Positions 35,761-44,475 are shown, numbered from the stretch's first letter. The stretch: DNA of 64,000 nt from Dysgonomonas hofstadii (GCF_014196915.1 NZ_JACIEP010000011.1:87544-151543); one strand, 5' to 3'. The notes: generated by a model not told the origin, from the letters alone. Numbers and translations: made by a program.

Positions 35761-36912
35761 CTATTTCACCTTTTTTAATTCTATACAGAAAGTTGTTCCG
35801 ACATCTATTTCAGATGATTTTACATAGATTTTTCCTCTATGGTACGATTCTATTATTCTTTTCGCTAGAGATAGTCCAAGTCCCCAGCCCCGTTCTTTTG
35901 TGGTGAATCCGGGATTGAAGATCGTTTTGAATTTAGATTTTGGTATTCCTTTTCCGGTGTCTTTGATGTCAAGAACAATATTTTTATCCGTTTCGGAGAG
36001 GATATAGGTAATCCTGCCTTGTCCTCCCATTGCATCCACCGCATTTTTTGTAAGGTTTTCTATTACCCAGCTTAATAGGGATTCGCTGACTTCGGCATAG
36101 AGTGGGGCGGATTGGAAGTGAGTTTCAAATATAACCTTTTTTGAAATCCTTTTTTCCAGGTATATAATTGTCCGTTGAATAAGTTCTTCTATATTCTCTT
36201 TTTTAAGGGCAGGGGCAGAACCTATTTTGGAAAACCGGTCGGTAATCATTTGCAGACGGTCTATGTCCTTTTCCATATCAGAAACTATCCCCTGATCAGC
36301 GTCTTTCAGTTTCAGGTATTCGATCCATGCCAGGAGGGAGGAGATAGGCGTGCCCAACTGATGGGCTGTTTCTTTTGACAGTCCTACCCATAATCTGTCC
36401 TGTTCCATGCGCATGGTCGTGAAAAGGGCAAAAAAGGCTGTAACCATAAAAATTAGTAATACCCCTATCTGTATATAGGGATATAATTGCAAGTGCTTTA
36501 GTGTATATGAATCGTCGTAATAAATATACTGATCGAAGTCTTCTACTTCTATAATGATAGGCTTGTGACTCTTCTCGAATTTCTTTGCTTTTTCCTTTAA
36601 ATAATCCTGTTCATTGACCGCCGGGAGATCGATATTGGCTGAAGTGTAGTAATTTTCTTTTTTGTCGTATAAAATAACGGGAATCGTGGTATTGCTGTTT
36701 AAGACCTGTACAACAAGATTCATATTCGGGTTTTCCATATCACTGGCAACCTCTTTTGTAGCCTCAGCCCAGATCTCCATTTTATTGCGTTCTTCTTTCG
36801 ACAGGTCTTTCACCAGGTAGTGAGATACAATAAGCGAACCGAAAGCTATTATTATAGCTATCGCAATAAAGAGATATCGCAAGAGAACCTTATTGTTTTC
36901 AACTATTTTCAT
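35761..36912 (-). CDS. Sensor histidine kinase (orphan)
   Basis: A 383-residue kinase. It has an N-terminal membrane segment (residues 11-30), an extracytoplasmic sensor of about 110 residues, a second segment (about 145-165), then a HisKA-like domain with H184 in SKETAHQLGTPISSLLAW. The ATPase domain is complete, with N-box ENLTKNAVDAM (285-295), G1 DTGKGI (318-323), F-box FKTIFNPGFTTK and G2 GWGLGL (342-347). No response regulator is adjacent, so its partner is elsewhere. The sensor domain has no family I can name. Maf follows after 129 bases upstream on the same strand. Confidence 0.88.
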   Translation of the reverse strand: MKIVENNKVLLRYLFIAIAIIIAFGSLIVSHYLVKDLSKEERNKMEIWAEATKEVASDMENPNMNLVVQVLNSNTTIPVILYDKKENYYTSANIDLPAVNEQDYLKEKAKKFEKSHKPIIIEVEDFDQYIYYDDSYTLKHLQLYPYIQIGVLLIFMVTAFFALFTTMRMEQDRLWVGLSKETAHQLGTPISSLLAWIEYLKLKDADQGIVSDMEKDIDRLQMITDRFSKIGSAPALKKENIEELIQRTIIYLEKRISKKVIFETHFQSAPLYAEVSESLLSWVIENLTKNAVDAMGGQGRITYILSETDKNIVLDIKDTGKGIPKSKFKTIFNPGFTTKERGWGLGLSLAKRIIESYHRGKIYVKSSEIDVGTTFCIELKKVK

Positions 36913-37041
36913 ATAAAATAAGTGAAAGAGTGTACTTCATGCTATATTTTAACGTTATAGTAACCTGTTGTTGTATACAGATAGACAACAAAAAGGTCTG
37001 CGGCCTTAAAGATAGTTGTTTTATCTGAGTAGAGGAGTTTT

Positions 37042-37623
37042 CTAAAAGTTTTTCAGTTCCCGGTAAAGCCGCTGTATAGGCAATCCCATTATATTGAAAT
37101 AAGAGCCGGATATATATTCCACGGCGATATAGCCAATCCATTCCTGCACACCGTATGCTCCGGCCTTATCCAGAGGTTTGTATTTTGATACATAATATTG
37201 TATTTCATCTTCTTCCAGATTGGCAAAGCGGACTTCCGACGATACGGCAAATATCTTTTGTTTCTTTTTAGTAGTAATGCAAACGCCTGTGATTACTTTG
37301 TGCGTTTTTCCGGACAGGTCACGGAGCATTTGCTTAGCATTTTCTTCATCTATGGGTTTACCATAAACCTTTCCATCAAGTAAAACAATGGTATCAGCTG
37401 TGATCAGCAGAGTATTATCCTGCATATAAGAGGTATAAGCATCCGCTTTCTCTTTTGCGATATAGGTAGCTATGTCATCTCCCTGCAAATCATTGGGATA
37501 TGATTCATCAATATCAGGTAATGTTTTTATCTCGTAATTAATATCCAGTCCGGATAGTAGTTCTTTCCTGCGGGGCGAATTAGAAGCGAGGATAACATGG
37601 TATTGAGACAGGTCGAGTATCAT
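37042..37623 (-). CDS. maf: Maf family nucleoside triphosphate pyrophosphatase
   Basis: A 193-residue protein. Family motifs are ASNSPRRKELL at residues 13-23, ADTIVLLDGKVYGKP near 75-89, and the C-terminal KAGAYGVQEWIGYIAVEYISGSYFNIMGLP. Maf proteins hydrolyse dTTP, UTP or modified nucleotides, which keeps the nucleotide pool clean and can arrest septation. It overlaps the Ogt stop by four bases (ATGA at 37620-37623), so it is translationally coupled to a DNA repair gene, which fits a joint housekeeping role. Confidence 0.92.
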   Translation of the reverse strand: MILDLSQYHVILASNSPRRKELLSGLDINYEIKTLPDIDESYPNDLQGDDIATYIAKEKADAYTSYMQDNTLLITADTIVLLDGKVYGKPIDEENAKQMLRDLSGKTHKVITGVCITTKKKQKIFAVSSEVRFANLEEDEIQYYVSKYKPLDKAGAYGVQEWIGYIAVEYISGSYFNIMGLPIQRLYRELKNF

Positions 37624-38084
37624 AAAGTATTTTTATAACGTTGTTCGAGATCCAGTAATTGTTTCTTAACTTCCAGTCCGTAAGCATATCCGCCCGGTTT
37701 GCCGCCTTCATTTACTACACGGTGACATGGGACTACGATAGCGAGATTGTTCTTCCCGTTGGCTGAGCCTACAGCCCTGCATGCTTTTTCGGAGCTTACG
37801 GCTATGGCTTCCGCCTTGTAGGACACAGTTTCTCCGTAAGGGATAGAAGACAGGTAATCCCAGGCTTTTTGTTGAAATTGCGTTCCTGATTGTTTCAGCG
37901 GAAGATCAAAATTCTTTCTCTTTCCTGTGAAGTACTCATTCAGTTGAGATATTGCTTTATTTAAAACCGGATTTGTTTCAGGCTCTTTTTCCGGTATTTT
38001 GTCTGCGATTCTTACAGAAGAGATGTAACCGTCATTCTCCTCTATTTCGATAACTCCTACGGGTGATTGTAAAAAAGCCTTCAT
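37620..38084 (-). CDS. ogt: Methylated-DNA-[protein]-cysteine S-methyltransferase
   Basis: A 154-residue O6-alkylguanine repair protein. The acceptor cysteine is C120 in VVPCHRVV, with the family helix QQKAWDYLSSIPYGETVSYKAEA and GSANGKNNLA before it. It transfers the alkyl group from DNA to itself. The N-terminal MKAFLQSPVGVIEIEE is canonical, so the ATG at 38084 is secure; this places its first 53 bases inside the 3' end of the acyltransferase gene upstream, in another frame. It shares a four-base overlap with maf downstream. Confidence 0.93.
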   Translation of the reverse strand: MKAFLQSPVGVIEIEENDGYISSVRIADKIPEKEPETNPVLNKAISQLNEYFTGKRKNFDLPLKQSGTQFQQKAWDYLSSIPYGETVSYKAEAIAVSSEKACRAVGSANGKNNLAIVVPCHRVVNEGGKPGGYAYGLEVKKQLLDLEQRYKNTL

Positions 38085-39096
38085 TTTTCTTTTTGGGTTT
38101 GTTTTCTCCTTTATACCAGCTCCAGTTTATCATCTGACGCAGCCTTTTTAGAAAACGTTTCGATGGTTTGTCCTGGAGGTAGGACTCTATATGGCGTTTT
38201 TTCTTTTCTTCGAGTATTTCATCCACGTTGATCAGTATGCCTGTTTCCTCCACATTGCCGAAAGTGTCGTTAACTGCCGTGCCGAATACTTTCATTTGGG
38301 GGGATAGGCTCATGTATGCATTTACTAATGGTGGAATATTAAGCCCAAGTCTGCGCACTGATGTGTTTAGTATCTTATAATCGTATTTGAATGTTTCCCC
38401 GTCAAACATCCGTTTCAGTTTCCGTTCGTTGGTTTCTATGTGCAAGGCCTGTTTTGGCCATACCAGCCTGTCGGGATCGGGAAAGTATTTGTTCAGGAAA
38501 TACAGGATCATATCCCGGGCATTGGTGTTGTATGTGTCGTACATCGTTACCTTGCCAAAGAAGTATTTCATTGACGGGTCGGCAACCGATAATGCACCCA
38601 ATCCGTCCCATAGATTATCCAGGGCAAAGATCCCTTTCGATCCAGCCAAAGTAGACTGATATTCGAGCGTAACGAAAGAGCGCCCTAATTCGAAAGTGTA
38701 TGGCAGGTACTCCTTGATAAACTTTTTAGAAAAATGGAATAAATGAGAAGTCGCGAGTACAGGCTCGTCATTCTTATCGAAGACAATATCGGGGCCGCAT
38801 ATAAACCGGTAACCTCCGATAATTTCTTCAGCATCGGGATTCCATACGATCAGTTGTTTGTACGGATTGTCCATCGTATCGTATTCGTCGATGTCTATGG
38901 CCTTTCCTGTGCCACCTCCATAATAGCGGAATGCGATCTCACGCAGGCGCCCTATTTCGCGCATCACATTGGGTGAATTGTGATGTGTGATTATATAGAT
39001 CTCGTTATTCGCCTTATTGGTTTTTCTCAGGAATTTGTCCCTTGTCAATTCGGCTTTCAGCAAATCTTTATTTATTGGTGAGATGATTGTTTCCAT
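38032..39096 (-). CDS. glsB: GlsB-like N-acyltransferase (GNAT/acyl-ACP type)
   Basis: A 354-residue acyltransferase of the OlsB/hemolysin-like type. The central pattern EIGRLREIAFRYYGGGTGKAIDIDEYD, YKQLIVWNPDAEEIIGGYRF and FELGRSFVTLEYQ is that of the Bacteroides glycine-lipid enzyme GlsB, which N-acylates glycine with a 3-hydroxy fatty acid. Its ATG follows immediately on the stop of the PlsC-like partner (TAGATG with no spacer). The C-terminal end (KKKNEGFFTITRRSYRNRGE) overlaps ogt by 53 bases. Glycine lipids are membrane lipids needed for stress tolerance in Bacteroides. Confidence 0.82.
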   Translation of the reverse strand: METIISPINKDLLKAELTRDKFLRKTNKANNEIYIITHHNSPNVMREIGRLREIAFRYYGGGTGKAIDIDEYDTMDNPYKQLIVWNPDAEEIIGGYRFICGPDIVFDKNDEPVLATSHLFHFSKKFIKEYLPYTFELGRSFVTLEYQSTLAGSKGIFALDNLWDGLGALSVADPSMKYFFGKVTMYDTYNTNARDMILYFLNKYFPDPDRLVWPKQALHIETNERKLKRMFDGETFKYDYKILNTSVRRLGLNIPPLVNAYMSLSPQMKVFGTAVNDTFGNVEETGILINVDEILEEKKKRHIESYLQDKPSKRFLKRLRQMINWSWYKGENKPKKKNEGFFTITRRSYRNRGE

Positions 39097-39930
39097 CTAT
39101 TGTTTGTTTATTTTCGCCAGAGAGTAAGATTTTTCTTTTACATATTCTGCCCATTGCCGGGTAGTTCTTGTGTTGTCGAACATGGTGTATGGAATTGGTT
39201 CGCCGACGGTGATAAAAAACGTTTCGCCTTTGTTCTTAAACATTTCATCAGGCAAAAAGATTAATTCTATATTAAATTTTATGCCTAAACGTTTCCTTAT
39301 GTTTGCAAATCTATAAAAGAAATTCGAATTTTTCCCTTCAAAGTGAACCGGAACTATATCTCTTTTCGATTCGATAGCTTTTTGTATGAAATTTTTCTGC
39401 CAGGGCAGATCTATTATTTTGCCTTTTTCTTTACGGGAGCATAAGCCTGCAGGGAAAGTTATAATTTGATCATCAGAATTATACGCATCGTTGATAGTCG
39501 CCGTACTTTCTTTCGATTGCTTGCCGTATTTGTTTACAGGGAGGAATATTGGTTGCAGGTTCTTGATGAAGTAAAGAACATCGTTTACCACATACTTTAT
39601 TTTTTTATCAAACTTTTCACCGATAACAGCTGATAAACAGATCCCGTCCAATCCCCCAAGCGGGTGATTCGATGCAAAAATATACCTTCCATTGGCCGGT
39701 ATATTTTCCAGTCCTTTAACATCCAGCTTCAGACCGAAATAGCCTACGACAGCTTCCATAAAGTCCACACCATATTTATTTGCATATATGGTGAGTATTT
39801 CATTGAGCTCGTTCAAATGGATCTTGCGTTTCAGATAATTTATAATAAAACGAGGTGTTTTGTTATAAATTCCCGGAGCCTTTTCCTGTAATACTTTATC
39901 CAGATCGAGTATCTGAGGTTCGTAATTCAT
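39097..39930 (-). CDS. glsA: GlsA-like PlsC-type O-acyltransferase
   Basis: A 277-residue membrane-associated acyltransferase with the motif FASNHPLGGLDG (HxxxxxD spacing) and the downstream FPAGLCSRKEKGKIIDLPWQKNF and PVHFEGKNSNFFYR blocks. This pattern is that of GlsA/OlsA enzymes, which add a second acyl group to N-acyl glycine or ornithine. With the adjacent GlsB it would complete a glycine lipid (flavolipin-type) synthesis unit. The gene order is glsA-glsB-ogt-maf on one strand. The start is the ATG at 39930; the thioredoxin gene is divergent. Confidence 0.82.
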   Translation of the reverse strand: MNYEPQILDLDKVLQEKAPGIYNKTPRFIINYLKRKIHLNELNEILTIYANKYGVDFMEAVVGYFGLKLDVKGLENIPANGRYIFASNHPLGGLDGICLSAVIGEKFDKKIKYVVNDVLYFIKNLQPIFLPVNKYGKQSKESTATINDAYNSDDQIITFPAGLCSRKEKGKIIDLPWQKNFIQKAIESKRDIVPVHFEGKNSNFFYRFANIRKRLGIKFNIELIFLPDEMFKNKGETFFITVGEPIPYTMFDNTRTTRQWAEYVKEKSYSLAKINKQ

Positions 39931-40036
39931 TCAAATATTCCTTTCAGCTTACAAAAGTAATGGATTTTATCTTATTATATACTTTTAAAAAACTATAAAT
40001 AGTTATCGATGTTAATATTTGATAGATCTTAGCTAT

Positions 40037-40044
40037 TATATTTG
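40037..40044 (+). promoter_or_regulatory. Candidate -7 box TATATTTG upstream of the thioredoxin gene
   Basis: TATATTTG matches the -7 consensus, 45 bases before the ATG at 40089. A TTTG at 40018-40021 is 15 bases away, shorter than usual. Confidence 0.5.
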
Positions 40045-40088
40045 TGAAGTTATTACTAATAGTGAGGAGTATTAAATTACATAGAATT

Positions 40089-40505
40089 ATGAAAAATAAG
40101 ATATTAGCCATTTTTTTATTGATGACGGGATTTGCTATATCAGGCTCATCTGTATATGCCAAAGATGGAGGAAAAGAGAAACCGTTGATAGTTATTCTTT
40201 CGTCATCCAATTATAAAGCAGAAACAGCTAAGGGGCTTGTCTTTGTTGACTTTTGGGCTGCCTGGTGCGGACCTTGCCGTCGTATAGCGCCCGTTCTGGA
40301 AGAGCTGGCAGGAGAGTATAAAGATTCGGTGAAAATAGGAAAACTGAATGTGGATAACTATAAGAAGTTTGCTATAGAGCAGGGAGTGGAGGCTTTGCCT
40401 ACAATTGTTGTTTATAAAGATGGGAAAGAGGTAGAGCGGGTTGTCGGTTTGGTGAAAAAAGAAAATTTTGTAGAACTTATAGAAAAATATTCGTGGAAGA
40501 AATAA
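40089..40505 (+). CDS. Periplasmic thioredoxin-family protein
   Basis: A 138-residue protein with a signal peptide (residues 1-24, ending SVYA) and a thioredoxin fold. The redox motif is C60-G-P-C63 in FWAAWCGPCRRIAPVLEELA, and the cis-proline loop is EALPTIVVYKDG. The secretory signal means it acts outside the cytoplasm, perhaps reducing or forming disulphides. The start at ATG 40089 is set by the signal peptide; an upstream ATG at 40044 would put basic residues before it. Its stop abuts that of the convergent cvpA with no spacer (TAATTA at 40503-40508). Confidence 0.87.
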   Translation: MKNKILAIFLLMTGFAISGSSVYAKDGGKEKPLIVILSSSNYKAETAKGLVFVDFWAAWCGPCRRIAPVLEELAGEYKDSVKIGKLNVDNYKKFAIEQGVEALPTIVVYKDGKEVERVVGLVKKENFVELIEKYSWKK

Positions 40506-40997
40506 TTATTTGATCCAGTCGAAGCGGAGATAAGGTATTACTGTCTTTGCCACTTCAGATATAAGGGGATAAGTGTAGGATTGGCTGCGCACATCCTCTT
40601 TTATTATTTTCTTATCCTGATCGAATTCTACAATAAGATTCAGTAATATACTTGTCAGTATAATCCATTTGGCTGCACAGAATACGGCTCCTGCCAGTCT
40701 GTTCAGTGTATTCATCGCCAGGGCATCCATAAATGATTCGATCATTTTTCCTGCGAGAAATAGTATAACGATAATGGCTATAAAAGCAATGATGTAAGAT
40801 AAGGGGCCTATGATATGAGGAGAGGCGTCTGTCAGTTTGATGAGTTCGGGAGCGATGAGTTCCGAAAGCTTTCCGGCAAAGATAGCGCCTAATATAAGGC
40901 CTGCGAGTGTGGCTACCTGCATGACCAATCCCGAGAAAAATCCTTTTATAAGGGTTATCAGTATTAATACGATAACGACTATATCAAACCAGTTCAT
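40506..40997 (-). CDS. cvpA: CvpA family membrane protein
   Basis: A 163-residue inner-membrane protein with four hydrophobic segments. The pattern MNWFDIVVIVLILITLIKGFFSGLVMQVATLAGLILGAIF is characteristic of CvpA, first noted in colicin V production and later linked to envelope homeostasis. The start is placed at ATG 40997; an ATG at 41006 adds three residues. Its stop touches that of the thioredoxin gene. rpmH lies 77 bases upstream on the same strand. Confidence 0.82.
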   Translation of the reverse strand: MNWFDIVVIVLILITLIKGFFSGLVMQVATLAGLILGAIFAGKLSELIAPELIKLTDASPHIIGPLSYIIAFIAIIVILFLAGKMIESFMDALAMNTLNRLAGAVFCAAKWIILTSILLNLIVEFDQDKKIIKEDVRSQSYTYPLISEVAKTVIPYLRFDWIK

Positions 40998-41074
40998 TGT
41001 GTCCATAAACAACAAAAGTAAGAATTAAAATTAATTCCTACTCTTTGTCGTATGCTTAAAAACGTTGTTCGTTC

Positions 41075-41230
41075 TTAGTTTTTAGGGTATTCGTCAGAAA
41101 CTGATAGTTTACTTCTGCCTTTGGCCCTGCGTGAAGCTAATACTCTGCGTCCGTTTGCAGTAGCCATTCTTGAGCGAAAACCATGTTTGTTTTTGCGCTT
41201 TCTGTTTGATGGTTGAAAAGTTCTTTTCAT
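41075..41230 (-). CDS. rpmH: 50S ribosomal protein L34
   Basis: A 51-residue, very basic protein, shorter than many gene-finding limits. The L34 sequence is clear: it begins [18 protein letters not shown], continues [24 protein letters not shown] and ends [10 protein letters not shown]34 binds 23S rRNA near the tunnel region. In many bacteria rpmH sits next to rnpA and dnaA; here neither is adjacent, so this locus is not the replication origin neighbourhood. It has its own promoter (41276-41306). Confidence 0.97.
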   Translation of the reverse strand: MKRTFQPSNRKRKNKHGFRSRMATANGRRVLASRRAKGRSKLSVSDEYPKN

Positions 41231-41275
41231 CGCTATATATATTTTCTGTTATTATTTCGTTTCAGATTCGGGTTG

Positions 41276-41306
41276 CAAAAATAGGATGTTTATTTAAAAT
41301 AAACAA
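41276..41306 (-). promoter_or_regulatory. Promoter of rpmH (TTG - 20 - TATTTTTG)
   Basis: On the minus strand, TATTTTTG at 41276-41283 with TTG at 41304-41306 fits -7/-33. A 17-base palindrome (41288-41304, GTTTATTT on its left arm) overlaps the spacer. Confidence 0.7.
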
Positions 41307-41310
41307 GTTA

Positions 41311-41820
41311 TTAACATTTTATTTTCTCAAAAACAATGAAACTGTAGGCATATTTATGCTTCTCATCTGACGGATGGTCTTCTCTGTTTACTTTTCTCCA
41401 TGTAGTAGAATCCACGGCGGGGAAGAAAGTGTCGGCTCCCTCAAATTTGTGATGGATACGTGTCAGATATAATTTATCCGCAAAATTGATAGCTTCTTTA
41501 TAAATTGTGCCTCCTCCGATGAAAAATATCTCAGGTTCATTCTTACATAATTTTATAGCTTCCTCGATGGATGAAACCATCTCGCAATTTTCGAAATGAA
41601 GATCCCTGTTTCCGGTAATCACTATATTTCTCCTGTTTGGCAAGGCCCCTTTAGGTAAGGATTCAAATGTTTTGCGCCCCATTATCACAGGGTGTCCTTG
41701 TGTGACGGATTTGAAATATTTCAGGTCGTTTGGCAGATGTACTAATAGGTTGCCGTTAATGCCTATTGCATTGCTTTCGTCTGTTGCTACTATAACGGAT
41801 ATTGTTGTATTATTAGTCAT
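41311..41820 (-). CDS. folA: Dihydrofolate reductase
   Basis: A 169-residue enzyme that reduces dihydrofolate with NADPH. Family motifs are IVATDESNAIGINGNLLVHLPNDLKYFKSVTQGHPVIMGRKTFESLP, and FFIGGGTIYKEAI with LTRIHHKFEGADTFFP. The conserved acidic residue of the active site is in LPNDLKYFK. The gene ends an apparent operon of cca, a GT4 glycosyltransferase and folA; it overlaps the GT4 gene by eight bases. thyA is not present here. Confidence 0.95.
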   Translation of the reverse strand: MTNNTTISVIVATDESNAIGINGNLLVHLPNDLKYFKSVTQGHPVIMGRKTFESLPKGALPNRRNIVITGNRDLHFENCEMVSSIEEAIKLCKNEPEIFFIGGGTIYKEAINFADKLYLTRIHHKFEGADTFFPAVDSTTWRKVNREDHPSDEKHKYAYSFIVFEKIKC

Positions 41821-42979
41821 TATTTATAATCTTGTTTAACGCTGGCTTTAATATACTGCTTACCTGAGAACTCCAGTGAAGCTTTAGTGTGTCAATATTA
41901 TCGTAGACATTTATTTCTCTTTCCTTCGCAGTGATTTCATTCAGTATGTTCGCCATTATTTGTGGATCATGCATATCGGTCAATATACCACAGCCATCAG
42001 CGATAACATTGCTTGCAGCTCCTACAGGAGTAGATATAATATAATTCTTAAAAAATTTGGCTTCATAAAGTACTAATCCTGAGCTTTCTGTCAGAGAAGA
42101 CAGGATAAATACTTTAGCTTTGTTATAAAACTCCCATAGCTCTTTTTTATCGTATATGGGGCCCATGAATATGATTTTCTCTTTCAAAAGAGGGTTTTCC
42201 TTGAAGAATTTATCTATATATGGTTTGAATTCTTCCTTAACCGGGCCTACAAGATAAGCCTTCCAGTCTTTAAAATCGATATTTTTCAGTCCTTGCAGTA
42301 AGAGGTCTGTATGTTTCTCATAAGTGCCTAATCGCCCAACTGTGATAAAAATGTTTTCCTTTTCTTCAAAAGATTTAGTTGTTATGCCCAGTTCTTTTAT
42401 TAAATCATCATCGCAACCGTTTTCGAAGAGTATGGTTTTATCCCTGAAATAGGGATTTAAGTCGTCTTTCAATAATAGATCCAGAGAATCAGAACTTTCG
42501 CAACAAAACAGATTTACTCTCTTAAAATAGGCCCGATAGAATATTTTCTTGAATCTTGCTTTTGCTCCCTTATCTTTGAAAAAGGCCGATACTCTTTCTA
42601 CCATGTAAGTAGGTATATCTAATTTGACAAATGAAATGCCTTTTGGATTGAGCAGCTTATACAATAAGGCTATTCGTCCCGACTTCATAAGTATGTATAG
42701 GGACATTAGTATATCTATCTTTTTTGCATTTTTGATTAAATACGCAGCTACTTTCAGAAAATAGATATGCGGACTTTTATTATCGCCATGTTTGATAGGG
42801 TGGAGGGTAATACCTCTGTACGTGCCTGGTAAATTTTGATTCGATCCGGTCTGAGGATATACTATAGTTACATTATATCCGCATTCTTTTTGTATATAAT
42901 AAGGCACAAGAAACACATCCCGTCCTAAATAATCATCATCGAAATGGTTGAGGATTAATGTGAAATTTTTCCTTTTCAT
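41813..42979 (-). CDS. Family 4 glycosyltransferase
   Basis: A 388-residue GT-B glycosyltransferase. The C-terminal half has the GT4 signature NIFITVGRLGTYEKHTDLLLQGLKNI, the nucleotide-sugar segment VFILSSLTESSGLVLYEAKFF (EX7E region) and PVGAASNVIADGCGIL. Donor and acceptor are unknown. The first half has the N-terminal Rossmann-like fold with YPQTGSNQNLPGTYRGI. It overlaps cca by four bases (ATGA) and folA by eight, so it is translationally coupled to two housekeeping genes, an unexpected setting for a surface-sugar enzyme. Confidence 0.82.
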   Translation of the reverse strand: MKRKNFTLILNHFDDDYLGRDVFLVPYYIQKECGYNVTIVYPQTGSNQNLPGTYRGITLHPIKHGDNKSPHIYFLKVAAYLIKNAKKIDILMSLYILMKSGRIALLYKLLNPKGISFVKLDIPTYMVERVSAFFKDKGAKARFKKIFYRAYFKRVNLFCCESSDSLDLLLKDDLNPYFRDKTILFENGCDDDLIKELGITTKSFEEKENIFITVGRLGTYEKHTDLLLQGLKNIDFKDWKAYLVGPVKEEFKPYIDKFFKENPLLKEKIIFMGPIYDKKELWEFYNKAKVFILSSLTESSGLVLYEAKFFKNYIISTPVGAASNVIADGCGILTDMHDPQIMANILNEITAKEREINVYDNIDTLKLHWSSQVSSILKPALNKIINND

Positions 42980-44475
42980 TTTTTTACAGGTTTTAATCCT
43001 ATTTTCTCCGCTTTCTTTAGTAAGTATTCATAAGCTGCGCCATATTCGTTTGGTATTACTCCGTCCATAATGGCGTCTTTGACAGATGATTTCAGTCGGC
43101 CGACTTCGGGGCTGGGTACCAGGCCGAATATATCCATTATTTCTTCTCCCGAAATAGGGGGCTGGAAGTTACGGATATGATCTTTCTCTTCAATATCTTT
43201 CAGTTTCTGTCTTACTACACCGAAGTTGCGAAGGTATCGTTTTACTTTCTCCGCGTTTTTAGATGTGATGTCGGCCTCACATAGTGTCATCAGATCTTCT
43301 ATGTCGTTACCCGCTTCGAAGAGCAATCTTCTTACAGCCGAATCGGAAATGTCTTCATCTACCAGTACCTGTGGGCGCATATGCAGGGTAACCATTTTTT
43401 GCACATACTTCATTTTTTCATTCAGCGGTAATTTCATCCGGCGAAAGATGCCCGGAATCATTTTCTCCCCGATGAAGTTATGATTGTGGAAAGTCCATCC
43501 CAGTTTATTATCCCAGCGTTTGGTAGCCGGTTTGGCAATATCGTGTAATATAGCAGCCCAGCGTAACCAAAGATTATCTGTTTTTTTCGCAATATTGTCT
43601 AGTACCGCAAGCGTATGATAGAAATTATCTTTATGGCCTACGCCATCTTTGGTTTCGGCTCCTTTCAGTGCTACCAGTTCGGGAAATATTATCGCTAAAA
43701 GTCCTGTCTGGTCTAGTTGCAGGAATCCGAGGGATGGTTTGGGGGATAATACTATCTTGTTCAGTTCATCGACAATGCGCTCTTTTGATATTATCTCTAT
43801 CCTGTCTTTATTTCGGGTGATGGCGTCGAATGTATCGGGTTCGATATCGAATCCCAGTTGCGAAGAGAACCGGATTGCTCTTAGCATTCTTAAAGGATCG
43901 TCGCTGAATGTAATATCCGGATCCAAGGGGGTGCGGATGATGAGATTTTTCATATCCTGAAGTCCGCCAAAAGGATCGAGTAATTCTCCGAAACGGTCTC
44001 TGTTCAGACAAACGGCCAGCGCATTGATCGTAAAATCGCGGCGGTTCTGGTCATCTTCCAGTGTTCCGTCTTCGACTATCGGTTTGCGTGAATCCCGCTG
44101 GTAGGATTCCTTGCGGGCACCCACAAATTCGACTTCCAGGTCTTTATATTTTATCTGGGCGGTTCCAAAATTTTTAAAAACAGATAATTTAGCCCCTTTA
44201 CCCAACTTTTGGGTGATGGCTTCGGCTAATTCGATGCCTTTTCCAACAGTGACTATATCAATATCCTTTGATGGGCGATGAAGGAAAATGTCTCTTACGT
44301 ATCCGCCAATGGCGTAACATTCCAATTGCATTTCGTCGGCTACCTGTGATATTGTCTCAAATATACTTGCCGAGAATTTCTCTTTCAGATCGTTATGTAT
44401 GTCTTTGGTATACAAAGCTATAATTTTTTGCTTATTGGTGAATTTGGTTTGCAAAGATAGTAATAATGCTTTCAT
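42976..44475 (-). CDS. cca: CCA-adding tRNA nucleotidyltransferase with HD domain
   Basis: A 499-residue enzyme that builds and repairs the CCA end of tRNA. The nucleotidyltransferase motif AIGGYVRDIFLHRPSKDIDIV (GGYVRD, D-x-D) is near residues 55-75, followed by RRDFTINALAV and DPLRMLRAIRF, and a C-terminal HD domain with AAILHDIAKP. ATG 44475 is the first ATG in frame. A promoter-like TATCTTTG lies inside this reading (44452-44459), so translation may begin downstream, for example at TTG 44415, where homologues align better. It is the first gene of a cca-GT4-folA transcript. Confidence 0.9.
   Translation of the reverse strand: MKALLLSLQTKFTNKQKIIALYTKDIHNDLKEKFSASIFETISQVADEMQLECYAIGGYVRDIFLHRPSKDIDIVTVGKGIELAEAITQKLGKGAKLSVFKNFGTAQIKYKDLEVEFVGARKESYQRDSRKPIVEDGTLEDDQNRRDFTINALAVCLNRDRFGELLDPFGGLQDMKNLIIRTPLDPDITFSDDPLRMLRAIRFSSQLGFDIEPDTFDAITRNKDRIEIISKERIVDELNKIVLSPKPSLGFLQLDQTGLLAIIFPELVALKGAETKDGVGHKDNFYHTLAVLDNIAKKTDNLWLRWAAILHDIAKPATKRWDNKLGWTFHNHNFIGEKMIPGIFRRMKLPLNEKMKYVQKMVTLHMRPQVLVDEDISDSAVRRLLFEAGNDIEDLMTLCEADITSKNAEKVKRYLRNFGVVRQKLKDIEEKDHIRNFQPPISGEEIMDIFGLVPSPEVGRLKSSVKDAIMDGVIPNEYGAAYEYLLKKAEKIGLKPVKK
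44452..44459 (-). promoter_or_regulatory. Candidate -7 box TATCTTTG inside the 5' end of cca
   Basis: On the minus strand TATCTTTG matches the consensus exactly but lies within the annotated coding start. It supports a later start for cca. No good -33 box was found at the expected distance. Confidence 0.45.

Noticed and set aside
38387..38659. Antisense open frames within glsB
   Set aside because: Several overlapping frames on both strands have no protein pattern, whereas glsB reads as a continuous acyltransferase.
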